From: an uncultured Bacteroides sp.
Lineage (GTDB): Bacteria; Bacteroidota; Bacteroidia; Bacteroidales; Bacteroidaceae
Reading direction: 5' to 3'
Length of the DNA stretch: 22,943 nucleotides
Assembly (NCBI GenBank): GCA_905198575.1
Contig: CAJKDC010000040.1
Span: forward strand, 1-22,943
Shown here: in pieces, positions 22,938 to 22,943 of the stretch
Numbering within the stretch: position 1 is the first letter of the stretch
How the letters are laid out: each line of letters opens with the position of its first letter
The notes under the pieces: model-generated
Seen by the model: the letters and a program-made list of their open reading frames with translations, nothing else
Databases searched by the model: none
Told to the model about the DNA's origin: nothing
Made by a program: the position numbers and the translations under genes

Positions 22938-22943
22938 GCTATA

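Noticed and set aside
22883..22943. Possible invertible promoter (shufflon-like) at the right edge from the paired GGTACC sites
   Set aside because: GGTACC is itself palindromic and the flanks do not form a longer inverted repeat; with 60 bases visible there is no support for a recombination site beyond the truncation already reported.

Overview
The window looks like ordinary chromosome from a member of the Bacteroidaceae (Bacteroides/Phocaeicola-like). Several promoters carry the Bacteroidetes -7 box TAnnTTTG, some with a TTG/TTTG -33 box about 19-20 bp upstream. Shine-Dalgarno sequences are mostly absent. The gene families also fit: DUF6249 and DUF5056-type proteins around an ECF sigma factor, a two-ExbD Ton motor operon, a large MG2/alpha-2-macroglobulin protein, a DUF1573 protein, an outer-membrane beta-barrel receptor with a carboxypeptidase-regulatory N-domain, and a TPR-membrane-HTH regulator. 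Seventeen protein genes and one tRNA fill the window, and no stretch over 300 bases is empty. I saw no IS element, CRISPR array or prophage.

Layout. 88-1670 (minus) is a three-gene unit: DUF6249-like membrane protein, ECF sigma factor and a small two-helix membrane protein, probably a sigma-factor control cassette. A divergent rRNA m5C methyltransferase (1796-3226, plus) ends at a bidirectional terminator. It converges on a minus-strand Ton-motor operon (5630-3285): exbB, an unrecognised four-helix membrane gene, exbD, exbD. A tRNA-Ser(GGA) lies just upstream of exbB. Further right on the minus strand are tatD, a polyprenyl diphosphate synthase and tonB, with a terminator between tonB and the synthase. 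From 8684 to 11297 (plus) come cmk and ispH (overlapping) and then pfkA with its own promoter. A second bidirectional terminator separates pfkA from the minus-strand right half: meaB and a DUF1573 lipid-free exported protein (one unit), a 1872-residue MG2/A2M protein, an outer-membrane receptor, and a TPR/HTH regulator whose N-terminal half is missing at the window edge.

How the parts connect. ExbB/ExbD/TonB supply proton-motive energy to outer-membrane receptors such as the one at 19462-21732, although the genes are not in one operon. Polyprenyl synthase and IspH both belong to isoprenoid synthesis. The rest is housekeeping (cmk, pfkA, tatD, rRNA methylation, tRNA) plus envelope proteins.

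I found no clearly new defence or mobile system. The points most worth a second look are the four-helix protein built into the ExbB/ExbD operon, the A2M protein without a thioester cysteine, the DUF6249-sigma-DUF5056-like cassette, an 11-bp-phased direct repeat upstream of the receptor promoter, and the broken 5' end of the regulator.
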